Assembly (NCBI RefSeq): GCF_018389385.1
Contig: NZ_CP062698.1
Location: 1,553,501 to 1,617,500 of the forward strand
From: Anthocerotibacter panamensis C109
GTDB lineage: Bacteria > Cyanobacteriota > Cyanobacteriia > Gloeobacterales > Anthocerotibacteraceae
Length of the DNA stretch: 64,000 nt
Direction: 5' to 3'
In this document: positions 8,587 through 17,415 of the stretch, in pieces
Position numbering within the stretch: the stretch's first letter is position 1
Layout of the letters: each line of letters begins with the position of its first letter
Position numbers and translations under genes: made by a program
The notes under the pieces: generated by a model
Database searches by the model: none
Told to the model about the DNA's origin: nothing
The model's input: the letters and a program-made list of their open reading frames with translations, nothing else

Positions 8587-9246
8587 TCAATTCGCGTACA
8601 GATTAGGGAACTGCTTTTGGAGTTGAGCGAGCTTGGGCAAATCGTTGATTATCACGTAGGGATAGGTCGGATAGCGGTCAATAAAGTTCTGATGGAATTC
8701 CTCCGCTTTGTAAAAGCCCTTCAGGGGAAGTAGCTGCGTCACGATTGGTTTGGAGAAGGTATGCGCTTTGTTGAGTTGGTCAATATAGGCTTGCGCGGTT
8801 TGCTGCTGCTTCCCATCGGTGAAAAATATGACCGAGCGATATTGGGTGCCCGAGTCGGGACTCTGCCGGTTCAACTGCGTCGGATCGTGCGCCACCAAAA
8901 AATAGACCTTCAAAAGCTGGCTGTAGGAGACCTGCGCTGGATCATAAGTAACTTTTACAGCCTCAGCATGTCCCGTCTCGCCAGCACTAACCGTCTCATA
9001 ATTAGCCGTCGCCGCACTGCCCCCGGAATAGCCAGAGACCACATCGGAGACCCCCTTCAGATGCTCAAAAACTGCTTCTACGCCCCAGAAGCACCCCCCA
9101 GCGAAAACTGCTGTCTGTTTTCCCTTCACGGTCGGGCTTTGAAGGGCGGTTTTCAGTGGTTTTGCACCACATGCGATGGTACCCACAGTCAAAGAAGCAA
9201 TGGTCAAGCCACAGACCCAACTACGAAAGATCGCCAAACTACTCAT
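8587..9246 (-). CDS. msrA: Peptide-methionine (S)-S-oxide reductase MsrA, exported form
   Basis: A 219-aa repair enzyme that reduces methionine-S-sulfoxide in damaged proteins. The catalytic motif [11 protein letters not shown] puts the nucleophilic Cys at about residue 52. Other family segments are [17 protein letters not shown] and YRSVIFF. The N-terminal 25 residues form a hydrophobic export signal ending TIAC, a weak lipobox, so the enzyme probably acts in the periplasm, perhaps as a lipoprotein. Most bacterial MsrA proteins are cytoplasmic. No msrB is adjacent. Confidence 0.92.
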   Translation of the reverse strand: MSSLAIFRSWVCGLTIASLTVGTIACGAKPLKTALQSPTVKGKQTAVFAGGCFWGVEAVFEHLKGVSDVVSGYSGGSAATANYETVSAGETGHAEAVKVTYDPAQVSYSQLLKVYFLVAHDPTQLNRQSPDSGTQYRSVIFFTDGKQQQTAQAYIDQLNKAHTFSKPIVTQLLPLKGFYKAEEFHQNFIDRYPTYPYVIINDLPKLAQLQKQFPNLYAN

Positions 9247-9443
9247 GAGATCTTCAAATCCTTCTGAAAGCTCCTACAAGCATCTACGAAGGAACGTCTC
9301 TAGTAGATTGGATCGCTCTATCCTGTAGCTTAAGGCACAAGAGGTAGACGCTACCCGTGTATGGACGCATCTGGAAGGTAAAATCTTCCGGCAATGCCCT
9401 TGCTCGTTAGCTTTCAACTTGACGGGTGGCGTCTGTCCTCAGA

Positions 9444-9896
9444 TTAATAAATCCCTGGGATAAACTTCTTAACCTGTTGTCGGTAGCTAGTGTACTGTGG
9501 GAAGCGCCCTTCCAGCCATCGTTCTTCAACTCGGGCTTTGGCATCCAAAAACACCAAAAGCCCAACAGTTAGTAACAATTTAATCAAGCTATCCGTGAGA
9601 AAACTAATGCCCAGACAAAATAGAATTAGCCCTGTATAAAAGGGATGGCGCATCAGGCCGTAAATACCATCAGTGACCAGCTCCCCTTCTGGGCGAGGAC
9701 GTGGAAATACGGTAAAGTTTGACCTCAGCACCCCTAGACCCAAAAGGATCACAACAGCTCCAGCGGCAAGCAACAAGGCACCCAGTATTCCCATCAGCCG
9801 CTCATCCGGCCACAGGTCTATTCTTTTAGGGAGCAGCATGATTAAAAACAAGAGAAGCAGTTGGGCTATTACCCAACCTGTGCCCGGTCCGCGCAT
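9444..9896 (-). CDS. Isoprenylcysteine carboxyl methyltransferase-family membrane protein
   Basis: A 150-aa integral membrane protein with about four spans. The C-terminal half carries the ICMT/PEMT signature: GIYGLMRHPFYTGLIL, where RHP binds S-adenosylmethionine, then EERWLEGRFPQYTSYRQQVKKFIP. Bacterial members methylate small hydrophobic substrates that are mostly unknown. It is a single-gene unit without informative neighbours. Confidence 0.8.
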   Translation of the reverse strand: MRGPGTGWVIAQLLLLFLIMLLPKRIDLWPDERLMGILGALLLAAGAVVILLGLGVLRSNFTVFPRPRPEGELVTDGIYGLMRHPFYTGLILFCLGISFLTDSLIKLLLTVGLLVFLDAKARVEERWLEGRFPQYTSYRQQVKKFIPGIY

Positions 9897-10175
9897 TCTT
9901 TCTACCTCAAACTTGCAATTTTATTGAACTTACTGTGCACATTAAGTAACTGCCCTCTCCCCTTAGGTAGATACCCTGTAGTCTACGCCTAAAATGATCT
10001 CAGCCCGGAATGAGTTAGAGGGCTATGAAGCAGTTAGACCACATAAAGTAAGCTTCACTGGTTTGTGAAACGCTCCCCCGCCCCATTATTGCTTAGGGTA
10101 GGGGCTGGGGATAGGTGCACTGGCACTGAGCGCAGGGGGTGAATGCCACTGCGGACCTTGATCTAGTGGCGGGCT
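9897..10175 (+). other. Intergenic stretch, nothing recognised
   Basis: No convincing ORF, RNA gene or repeat. It holds the promoter region of the methyltransferase gene (reverse strand) and the 3' flank of the next reverse-strand gene. Confidence 0.5.
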
Positions 10176-10841
10176 TCACCCTGCAACAACGGGAACCTGG
10201 ACAAATTGATCAAGAATGGGGGCGTTGCTGGGATTGTTGATGATCTCCAGAATCTTATTGCGAGCGGTGGGGTCGAGCATCGCTTCGACACAGACACGGG
10301 CTACATCTGCCCGGTCAATGCGTCCATCGAAGAGCGTGTCCGCCCCCCGGATCAGGATACCCGGTTCAGCGGGCGGGTCGTTGGTGAGGCCCCCCGGGCG
10401 GACGATGGTATACATCAGACCGCTTTTCTGAAGATATTTCTCCGCCTCACGCTTCCAGTAGAGGACTCCGCCAAAGAGGTTGAGCGGATGAAAGAGGCGG
10501 GAGACACAGATGGAGGAGACCAAAATAAAGTGTTCAACCCCGGCGGCTTTGGCTTGGTCCACAAGATTGAGGGTGCCCTGATAGTCGATTTCTTGGGGGC
10601 TCCCGCCCTTGAAGGGTCTGGCTCCGGTGGCACAAAAAACCACGTCCACCCCAGTCAATGGGCCGGTGAGGGAGTCCGGCTTCAAGACATCCCCGGTCAC
10701 CGCCCGGATACTCTGGGCCTTGAGGTCAGCGATAGCTTCCGCTGAACGGACCATTCCGCAGGTGGGGATGCCCCGTGCATGTAGTTGCTCAATAATGCGC
10801 CGCCCCGTTTCACCCCCGGCCCCGACTACCAGTGTTTGCAT
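10176..10841 (-). CDS. NAD(P)-binding atypical short-chain dehydrogenase (SDR5/NmrA-like)
   Basis: A 221-aa Rossmann protein. The N-terminal MQTLVVGAGGETGRRIIEQL contains the GxxGxxG dinucleotide motif of atypical SDRs. FILVSS and the YTIVRPGGLT segment are typical of NAD(P)H-binding chaperone-like or epimerase-like proteins that are common in cyanobacteria and plants. A canonical YxxxK active site is not clear, so an enzymatic role is uncertain. I start at the ATG at 10841, directly before the Rossmann strand; the ATG at 10904 would add 21 residues. Confidence 0.8.
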   Translation of the reverse strand: MQTLVVGAGGETGRRIIEQLHARGIPTCGMVRSAEAIADLKAQSIRAVTGDVLKPDSLTGPLTGVDVVFCATGARPFKGGSPQEIDYQGTLNLVDQAKAAGVEHFILVSSICVSRLFHPLNLFGGVLYWKREAEKYLQKSGLMYTIVRPGGLTNDPPAEPGILIRGADTLFDGRIDRADVARVCVEAMLDPTARNKILEIINNPSNAPILDQFVQVPVVAG

Positions 10842-10929
10842 CGCCTTGTCTCGCTCGAATGCTCTACTCTCCATACTACCTAGGAGGTTAGACACCGATT
10901 CCAAGGCGGATGAGTTTTCTCAAAACGGA

Positions 10930-11694
10930 TTAGTACTGGCGGTGTACTAAGGTAGAGCCGGATTGAGCGGTGGGCATGAGCAGGATTTCGTTGATATTCA
11001 TATGGGCGGGGCGGGTCACACAGTAGAGGATTACCTCGGCGATATCTTCGGCGGTGAGCGGGGTAAGGCCCTGATAGACTTTGGCGGCTCGCGCTTCGTC
11101 GCCCTTAAAGCGGACCCGGCTGAAATCGGTCTCGACGAGGCCAGGATCTACCGAAGTTACCCGAATGGGGGTGCCCAGCAAATCCTGCTTTAGCCCTTCA
11201 GAGATGGCGCGGACAGCCGCTTTAGAGGCGCAGTAGACATTGCCTCCAGGATAGGTCTGATGGCCGGCTAGAGAACCGAGATTGACTACATGCCCCCGCC
11301 CTCTAGTCACCATGCCGGGAACGATGGCCCGCGTGACATACAAGAGACCCTTGATATTGGTGTCAATCATCTCGTCCCAATCGGTGACTTCACCCTCTTG
11401 GAGCTTATTCATGCCGCGGCTCAAGCCTGCGTTGTTGATGAGGATATCTACTGTCTGCCAGGGAGCGGGGAGACGACCGAGAGCCTCAGCTACCTGAGCT
11501 TTATCACGCACATCCAGCGTCAGCAAATGACAGGGGGTTTGTTCTAACTCGGCGGCTAACGCTTCGAGTCGGTCGGTGCGGCGGGCAGTGAGGATGAGCC
11601 GCCCGCCCGCTTGGGCCAAAAGTCGGGCGCAGGCTGCCCCGATGCCCGCCGATGCCCCAGTGATCAAGATGGTTTGGTCTTGCAGGGAGAACAT
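10930..11694 (-). CDS. Classical short-chain dehydrogenase/reductase (YdfG-like)
   Basis: A 254-aa oxidoreductase. The NADP-binding TGASAGIG is near residues 12-19, and NNAG near 88-91. The catalytic Ser lies in NLGSLAGHQ and the YxxxK in VYCASKAA. VDPGLVETDF follows. The length and C-terminal PAHMNINEILLMPTAQ resemble the 3-hydroxy-acid/serine dehydrogenase subgroup (YdfG). The substrate cannot be read from sequence. The amidotransferase-like gene starts upstream, 9 bp away on the same strand, suggesting an operon. Confidence 0.87.
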   Translation of the reverse strand: MFSLQDQTILITGASAGIGAACARLLAQAGGRLILTARRTDRLEALAAELEQTPCHLLTLDVRDKAQVAEALGRLPAPWQTVDILINNAGLSRGMNKLQEGEVTDWDEMIDTNIKGLLYVTRAIVPGMVTRGRGHVVNLGSLAGHQTYPGGNVYCASKAAVRAISEGLKQDLLGTPIRVTSVDPGLVETDFSRVRFKGDEARAAKVYQGLTPLTAEDIAEVILYCVTRPAHMNINEILLMPTAQSGSTLVHRQY

Positions 11695-11703
11695 ATAGAA
11701 ACC

Positions 11704-12510
11704 TCAGGGGTAGGGGCGGACCATACCCACGGCTTGTGCCCGGTGGGGTTCGTGGCGCAGAGCACAGACGCTATAAAACTCCCGGAAGACCGCATTGCCA
11801 TCGGCGCGGTGGTCCGTGCCATTCAGCCATTCCGGGTGCCACTGAATGCCCACGATCCAATCCTGGTCGTCGATACGCTGGTAGCTCTCGGGAATTCCAT
11901 CTGGAGCCCAGGCAGCCAGCGTGAGCCCCGGTGCTAAATCTTTAGCCGCTTGGTGATGAACGGTGTTGATGACCAGGGTCTCGCTAGCGTAGATCCCCCC
12001 TACCCAAGAAGCGGGGTCAAGGGTGACCGGGTGCTCCAATTGGTCGTAGCGCACCGGGTCGCGGTGACGCAGGCTGTCAGAAACCTGGGTGGCGATATCC
12101 TGATAGAGGGTTCCACCTAGGGCGACATTGAGCAGTTGGGCTCCCCGACAGATGCCCAGCATCGGCAAGCTGCGCTCGCGGGCGGTCTCAAAGAGACGCA
12201 ATTCGTAGGCATCACGGGCCGGATCGCCGCTCCAAGCGGGCTTGAGGGGTTCCTCGCCATAGGTCTGGGGGCATAGATCCGCCCCGCCAGAGAAAATGAG
12301 CCCGTCCAACCCGTCCAAAACCTGGTGCGCCCCCATCTCATGTTTGAGGTCTACCAGCGGAATCGGCACCGCACCCGAGCGGGCGACAGAGAGGATTAGA
12401 TGTTCCTCTAGATATTGCAGGGTCTTGCCCCGAAAGAGCGCACGGTCGGCGTCGGGGTGGGCAAAGCTCAAAGAAATCCCAATGCGTAGGGTCCGGCTTA
12501 AGGGGCTCAT
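11704..12510 (-). CDS. Gamma-glutamyl-gamma-aminobutyrate hydrolase-family peptidase (C26)
   Basis: A 268-aa class-I glutamine-amidotransferase-fold hydrolase. The nucleophile Cys is in GICRGAQLLNVALGG (C121), and the catalytic His-Glu in GIQWHPEWL (about 225-232). TVHHQAAKDLA is also typical. The family includes PuuD, which cleaves gamma-glutamyl-GABA during putrescine breakdown. With the agmatinase remnant and HDAC-like gene a few kb away, a polyamine role is possible but not shown. Confidence 0.85.
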   Translation of the reverse strand: MSPLSRTLRIGISLSFAHPDADRALFRGKTLQYLEEHLILSVARSGAVPIPLVDLKHEMGAHQVLDGLDGLIFSGGADLCPQTYGEEPLKPAWSGDPARDAYELRLFETARERSLPMLGICRGAQLLNVALGGTLYQDIATQVSDSLRHRDPVRYDQLEHPVTLDPASWVGGIYASETLVINTVHHQAAKDLAPGLTLAAWAPDGIPESYQRIDDQDWIVGIQWHPEWLNGTDHRADGNAVFREFYSVCALRHEPHRAQAVGMVRPYP

Positions 12511-12677
12511 AGACGGTCAAATGCAGCGTTTACCTAGTATAGGGCCGGGGGCCGGGAAATGGGCTCTCAGCCTCATAACAGCAAGCCTAACTGCCCCCCA
12601 GCACTAACCCCGCATTGCAAGATTGCAAGGTCGAGCCTTGACTGGGAATCTTTACTTTCTACATAGGAGGTCTACCC

Positions 12678-12905
12678 ATGAAGCAACTATGGGTCGGGAT
12701 TGATGTTTCTAAAGCACACCTAGATGTTGCTTTTCGTCTAAGTGTATCTGCCTTACAGGTTCCTAACACCACCCCAGGCATCGAAGAGTTACTCGAACAC
12801 TTGCAGACCCTCCAACAACCCACCCTAGTGGTTTTGGAAGCGACAGGGGGTTTGCAAATTCCGGTCACGGCCGCTTTAGCTCAAGCCGGGATTCCCGTGG
12901 CCGTG
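12678..12905 (+). pseudogene. IS110-family transposase, N-terminal remnant
   Basis: About 76 codons of the DEDD-type IS110 transposase: MKQLWVGIDVSKAHLDVA with the first catalytic Asp, then VVLEATGG with the Glu, and AGIPVAV. AGGAGGT stands before the ATG. At 12905 homology stops abruptly where the expected VNPRQVR segment should follow, and the IS4-type remnant begins. Inactive. Confidence 0.8.
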
Positions 12906-13177
12906 TATAGAGGTTGGTTGTGTGGGAAGAAGTTACTCAGGATGTGCTGCACTAAAGGGAACCAAATGTGCTCCAAGGTGAATTGTTCAAGTAACAAGAA
13001 GCGCTGGAGGGCACAGCGGCAACTTTCGGCTAATACCGGTAGGCACAGATATTGTGCAAGCATCTCAATGCGCAGGGTCCGGTATTGAGTGAGGAGCCAG
13101 AGCAAGGCTTGTAAAAACAAGAATTGGCGCTGCGTGAAGCGTGATTGCAGAAAGGTTTGGTAGAATGAGGGCAACAT
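12906..13177 (-). pseudogene. IS4-family-like transposase, N-terminal remnant
   Basis: The reverse strand encodes about 90 residues starting MLPSFYQTFLQSRF and continuing through LLTQYRTLRIEMLAQ, LPVLAESCRCALQRFL and LEHIWFPLVQHIL. This is the N-terminal helical region of cyanobacterial IS4-group transposases. It ends at the junction with the IS110 fragment, so the DDE catalytic core is gone. The last residues before its stop are read from the complement of the IS110 gene. Confidence 0.65.
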
Positions 13178-13454
13178 TTGTTGTTTGGTAGGCGGGCCAC
13201 TGGTCAGCCTATCTTTTTTTGGCTGAATCGCCTAGACCTCTCTCTCAGCAAGCTTTACACGCCTCTTGTCACCCCATCAGAGTTTCGTTAGAGATAAGGT
13301 TTCAGCTTTTGTCCCTGCCGCCTTGTTAAGATTCACTACCTGGGTTGGTATCGATGTTTCATCCAGGGCATACAGTGCTCCCGTATTTCAAACAGAAGGC
13401 CGCTGCAAAGATACCAGCTTCCCCTACATTTCTACCCTACCCGGAGCATTGACC

Positions 13455-14156
13455 ATGCTGACAAAGTTTCGTGCCCTTATTGTTGGCTTCCTCGCTTGTA
13501 CCGTGAGTGCTCTACCTGCCATCGCACAAACTACCTTCACCGTTCGTATTGAGAATCTCGCCAATCCCGATGGGCAAGTGGCTAAAGATGGAACCAAGTG
13601 GCCCTTTGCTCTTTCCCCTGGAGCCTGGGTAGTATCAAAGGGTAAAAATCCACTTTTTACTCCCGGTAAGCGAGCCGGAAAAGCTGGGCTGGAAACCCAA
13701 GCTGAGGACGGCAATCCCCGCGTCTTGGCTCAAGCGGTGCAGGCCAAAAAGTTACTAGGTGGCTATTTCAATACCCCGGTGGGAACTGACAAGCCAGATG
13801 CCATCGGGCCAGGTGGGAGTTATGAATTTACAGTCAAGGCTAGTCGTGGTAGCAAACTCTTCTATACCCAGATGTTTGGGCAATCCAATGACCTATTCTA
13901 TGGGACAGCCAAGGGTATTCCCCTCTTTGATGCCCAAGGTAAACCTAAGAGCGGTAATGTTACCACCTACGTCCAACTCTGGGATGCGGGCACCGAGGTC
14001 AACCAAGAGCCGGGGGTTGGTCCTGATCAAGCTCCGCGCCAAAAGGATTTCAATACGGGCAAGACCGAGAAAAAGTCCGTGGGTATAGTGCGCGATGCCT
14101 TTACTTATCCAACCACCTCAACCGTCTTGCGCGTGACGATTACTCCTCAAGGCTAG
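13455..14156 (+). CDS. Secreted spondin-domain protein
   Basis: A 233-aa exported protein: signal peptide (about residues 1-25, ending AIAQ), then a Spondin_N-type domain. Visible are FTVRIENLA at the mature start, LSPGAWVVSKGKNPLFTPG and GGSYEFTVKAS. YVQLWDAGTEVNQEPGVGPDQAPRQ follows, and the domain ends with LRVTITP. Bacterial spondin-domain proteins are envelope or matrix proteins of unknown role. The ATG at 13455 starts the signal peptide. It leads a run of three secreted-protein genes on the same strand. Confidence 0.82.
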   Translation: MLTKFRALIVGFLACTVSALPAIAQTTFTVRIENLANPDGQVAKDGTKWPFALSPGAWVVSKGKNPLFTPGKRAGKAGLETQAEDGNPRVLAQAVQAKKLLGGYFNTPVGTDKPDAIGPGGSYEFTVKASRGSKLFYTQMFGQSNDLFYGTAKGIPLFDAQGKPKSGNVTTYVQLWDAGTEVNQEPGVGPDQAPRQKDFNTGKTEKKSVGIVRDAFTYPTTSTVLRVTITPQG

Positions 14157-14183
14157 TTCGTTACCCTCAGGGAGAAACAACCC

Positions 14184-15053
14184 ATGAAATCATCGCTGTT
14201 CACGGTGGCGGTAGCCCTGCTACTCGGATGCCTGCCACTTGAGGCCCAAGTGGTCAATCAGAAAACCCTTACCCTAGTGGGGGCCAAGCAGGTCATTGCC
14301 GCAGCTCAGGCCGCAGCTCGCGCCAAAAGTGCTCCTGGAGCAGTGATTGCAGTCGTGGATGAGGGTGGCAACCTCATGGCCCTAGAACGCCTTGACAATA
14401 CCTTTGCTGCCGGAGCCCTTATCTCCATCGGCAAAGCCCGCACCGCTGCCCTCTTCAAGCGCCCCACAGCCTTTTTTGAAGAGGTGATTAAAAAAGGCCG
14501 CACCGCTATGGTGGCGCTGTCAGACTTTACGCCGCTCCAAGGGGGTGTTCCCATCGAGGTAGATGGTCAGATCGTTGGGGCAGTCGGAGTCAGTGGGGCG
14601 GCGAGTGCCCAGCAGGATGAGGAATTAGCCCTAGCGGGAGCCAAGGGGTTGGGTAGGGTGGCGACCGCTCCAGCAGTGGTCTATTTCCCAGGACAACGCG
14701 TGGCAGATGCCTTTAGTAAGGGGGAGGTGTTGCTCGGCGATATGCCTGACCGCAACTACATGATCCATGCCAGCCGTCGGGAAAAACCGGGGGTAGCGGA
14801 GATTCATACCCTAGACACCGATGTCATCTATGTAGTGGAAGGGACGGCTACCTTCGTAACCGGCGGAAGCGCTACTGCGGTCCAAACCATTGCCCCCAAC
14901 GAGCTGCGCGGCACCGAGATACAAAGCGGCACAACCCGTCAGATTACCAAGGGCGATGTAATAGTCGTTCCTAACGGCGTACCCCACTGGTTCCAAGAAG
15001 TGTCTGGTTCCCTGTTGTACTACGTGGTCAAAGTCCGTCAGGAGGGTCTATGA
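14184..15053 (+). CDS. Secreted heme-binding (GlcG/HbpS-type) domain fused to a cupin
   Basis: A 289-aa protein with a signal peptide (about residues 1-22). Residues about 30-155 form a GlcG/HbpS-like (DUF336) domain: AKSAPGAVIAVVDEGGNL, SIGKARTAALFKRPT, GGVPIEVDGQIVGAVGVSG. Residues about 190-285 form a cupin with HTLDTDVIYVVEGTATF and VPHWFQEVSG, carrying the usual His metal ligands. Such fusions are known, but the substrate is not. The stop overlaps the next start by 4 bp (ATGA), so translation is coupled to the SMP-30-family gene. Confidence 0.82.
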   Translation: MKSSLFTVAVALLLGCLPLEAQVVNQKTLTLVGAKQVIAAAQAAARAKSAPGAVIAVVDEGGNLMALERLDNTFAAGALISIGKARTAALFKRPTAFFEEVIKKGRTAMVALSDFTPLQGGVPIEVDGQIVGAVGVSGAASAQQDEELALAGAKGLGRVATAPAVVYFPGQRVADAFSKGEVLLGDMPDRNYMIHASRREKPGVAEIHTLDTDVIYVVEGTATFVTGGSATAVQTIAPNELRGTEIQSGTTRQITKGDVIVVPNGVPHWFQEVSGSLLYYVVKVRQEGL

Positions 15054-16669
15054 GTAGCGCGATGAAAGGCGTACTTTTGGTACTGGCCGTCACCCTCTCT
15101 AGCTGGAGCACAGGGTATGCGCAGGTGACCCAGGATGCCCCCGCCGGTCGTCCTGAGGCCATCATTGATCTGGCTACCCCAGAGGGCAGTGGGCTGGTCA
15201 AGGGCCAATGGCGCTACAGCGACACCAAAATTATTGAGGTGGAACGCGACCGTAAACCCACAGAACCCGTCAGCCACACCTATGACCTCACCCCCCAAGC
15301 TGGGGTTAAGGGCTTTGACGACCACCTTTGGGAAGTGATCCCAAGCAACACCCTGGACCAGCGTCGGGGTCATGGCAGGCTCAGTTTTAATTGGTATCGG
15401 CTCAACCTCACCATCCCCGAAAAGATTGGAAACTTCGACCCTACCGGGGCGACTGTCATTCTGGAAGTGGTGGTTGATGACTATGCCGAGGTCTGGGTAG
15501 ACGGGAACTTGCCTCAGGTCCTCGGTCAAACGGGCGGTCCTCTGATCAAGGGCTTCAATGCCCCTAACCGAATCGTGGTAGGGCGTCAGGTCAAACCGGG
15601 TCAACAGATTCAACTGGCTATTTTCGGAGGCAACGGCCCCCTCTCGAAACCACCCCGTAATTTTATCTGGATACGTTCGGCTACCCTGGATTTTTATAAA
15701 CCCACCCAACTGGCACCTCCACCCGTAGACCTCCAGGTACAGCGGCTGGACCCGACCCTGGATGCGATCTTACCTAGGGATGCCAAGCTGGAAAAATTGG
15801 CTGGGGGCTTTCAGTTCACCGAAGGACCCGTGTGGGTACCTGAGGGCTACCTCCTTTTTAGTGACCCAAACCAAAACACGATCTACCGCTGGTCTCCTGA
15901 CGGTCAAGTTGCGGTTTTTCGGACCAAGAGTGGCTATAGCGGATTTGATATTGGCGCGTATGGACAGCCTGGATCCAATGGCCTGACCCTAGACTCGGAA
16001 AGTCGGCTGACCATCAATGAACATGGTCGCCACCGTGTCACCCGCCTCGAAAAAAATGGGGTGGTTACGGTTCTAGCTGACCGCTATCAAGGCAAACGCC
16101 TGAACAGCCCGAATGACCTAGTTTACCGGAGCAATGGCGACCTCTACTTCACGGACCCACCCTTTGGTCTGCCCAAGTTTGACGATGACCCGCGCAAAGA
16201 ACTGCCCTACAGCGGTATTTTCGGCATCCTCCAAGGGCAACTCAAGCTCCTGAGCACCGACCTCAAGGGACCGAATGGTCTTGCGTTCTCTCCTGACGAA
16301 CGCTATCTCTACGTGGACAACTGGGACAAGAAAAAGAAAGTGGTAATGCGCTATGAAGTGCAAACCGACGGCACTCTGGCCCACGGTACGGTCTTCTTTG
16401 ATATGACCCAGGCTCCCGGTGAAGATGCGCTGGATGGCCTCAAGGTAGACCAGGCGGGTAACGTCTACGTCTCTGGGCCGGGGGGCCTATGGATTTTATC
16501 CCCCGAAGGTAAACACCTCGGCACCCTGGATGGCCCTGAGCATCCCCATAACTTTGCTTGGGGGGACGAAGACGGCAAGACCCTCTACTGGACAGCCCGC
16601 ACCGGGCTCTATCGGCTCCGCCTGAATATTCCTGGGATTCGACCGGGAGGGAAACCGCAAGCTTCATAA
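15050..16669 (+). CDS. Secreted SMP-30/gluconolactonase-family protein with N-terminal beta-sandwich
   Basis: A 539-aa exported protein. After the signal peptide, residues about 30-220 look like a galactose-binding-like beta-sandwich (WYRLNLTIPEKIG, VDDYAEVWVDG). Residues about 235-530 form a six-bladed SMP-30/gluconolactonase propeller. Its motifs are TEGPVWVPEGYLLFSD (with the metal-ligand Glu), SNGLTLD, SPNDLVYRSNGDLYFTDPPFG and PNGLAFSPDERYLYV. This family hydrolyses sugar lactones or related esters in the periplasm. Translationally coupled to the preceding heme-binding/cupin gene. Confidence 0.87.
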   Translation: MSSAMKGVLLVLAVTLSSWSTGYAQVTQDAPAGRPEAIIDLATPEGSGLVKGQWRYSDTKIIEVERDRKPTEPVSHTYDLTPQAGVKGFDDHLWEVIPSNTLDQRRGHGRLSFNWYRLNLTIPEKIGNFDPTGATVILEVVVDDYAEVWVDGNLPQVLGQTGGPLIKGFNAPNRIVVGRQVKPGQQIQLAIFGGNGPLSKPPRNFIWIRSATLDFYKPTQLAPPPVDLQVQRLDPTLDAILPRDAKLEKLAGGFQFTEGPVWVPEGYLLFSDPNQNTIYRWSPDGQVAVFRTKSGYSGFDIGAYGQPGSNGLTLDSESRLTINEHGRHRVTRLEKNGVVTVLADRYQGKRLNSPNDLVYRSNGDLYFTDPPFGLPKFDDDPRKELPYSGIFGILQGQLKLLSTDLKGPNGLAFSPDERYLYVDNWDKKKKVVMRYEVQTDGTLAHGTVFFDMTQAPGEDALDGLKVDQAGNVYVSGPGGLWILSPEGKHLGTLDGPEHPHNFAWGDEDGKTLYWTARTGLYRLRLNIPGIRPGGKPQAS

Positions 16670-16734
16670 TTGGCAGTGAGGAGATTACGGAATATAGTGC
16701 AGGTAGCTTAGGAATCTCTTCACCATGACTCACG

Positions 16735-17415
16735 ATGACTAACCAAATTTTTTTGGTGGAAGATGACCTGAAACTGGCTCGCTTGATTGAATTGGAGTTG
16801 ACCAGTGAAGGCTATGGGGTGACTGTGCTCTACGATGGGGTCGCAGGACTTACGGCGATGCGCGAATCAAAACCAGACCTTTTGATCATGGACTGGGGGA
16901 TACCGGGGATCACAGGGATTGAGATTTGTCGCCGCCTCCGGGCTACGGGCAATCAGTTACCGATCATTTTATTGACCGGTCGGGACCAAGTACAGGACCG
17001 GGTGATGGGCTTGGATGCCGGAGCTGATGACTATGTGACTAAGCCCTTCAGTATTGAAGAACTACTCGCCCGTGTCCGGGCCAGATTGCGTTCGGCTCAA
17101 TCCCAGGATGAAGTTAGCTTTGAAGACGTGCGGCTCAACCGCCAAACAAGAGAAGCCTATCGCGGTGAACGTCCTCTAGAATTAACCCTAAAAGAGTTTG
17201 ATCTGCTTGAATATCTACTCTCTCATCCGCGACAGGTGCTCACCCGAGATGCGATTCTGGAGCGTATTTGGGGTTTTGACTTTATCGGGGATTCCAATGT
17301 TATCGAGGTCCATATGCGCAACCTCAGGCTCAAGTTAGAGAAGCAGCAGGAGAAGCGCTTGATCCAAACCGTGCGTGGGATTGGCTATGCCCTTCGGGGT
17401 CGTCACCCTGGATAG
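16735..17415 (+). CDS. OmpR/PhoB-family response regulator
   Basis: A 226-aa two-domain regulator. The receiver has the acidic pocket ED (10-11), phosphoacceptor D53 in IMDWGIPG, and the conserved Lys in DDYVTKPFS (about 102). The C-terminal winged helix (about 130-224) carries LTLKEFDLLEYLLSHPRQVLTRD and NVIEVHMRNLRLKLE, the DNA-recognition helix region. It converges on the histidine kinase gene with a 13-bp overlap, so the two probably form a pair, although they are not in one operon. Confidence 0.92.
   Translation: MTNQIFLVEDDLKLARLIELELTSEGYGVTVLYDGVAGLTAMRESKPDLLIMDWGIPGITGIEICRRLRATGNQLPIILLTGRDQVQDRVMGLDAGADDYVTKPFSIEELLARVRARLRSAQSQDEVSFEDVRLNRQTREAYRGERPLELTLKEFDLLEYLLSHPRQVLTRDAILERIWGFDFIGDSNVIEVHMRNLRLKLEKQQEKRLIQTVRGIGYALRGRHPG

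Noticed and set aside
10206-10745. 179-codon plus-strand ORF
   Set aside because: Lies antisense to the well-supported SDR gene (10176-10841) and has the composition of a GC-rich shadow frame.
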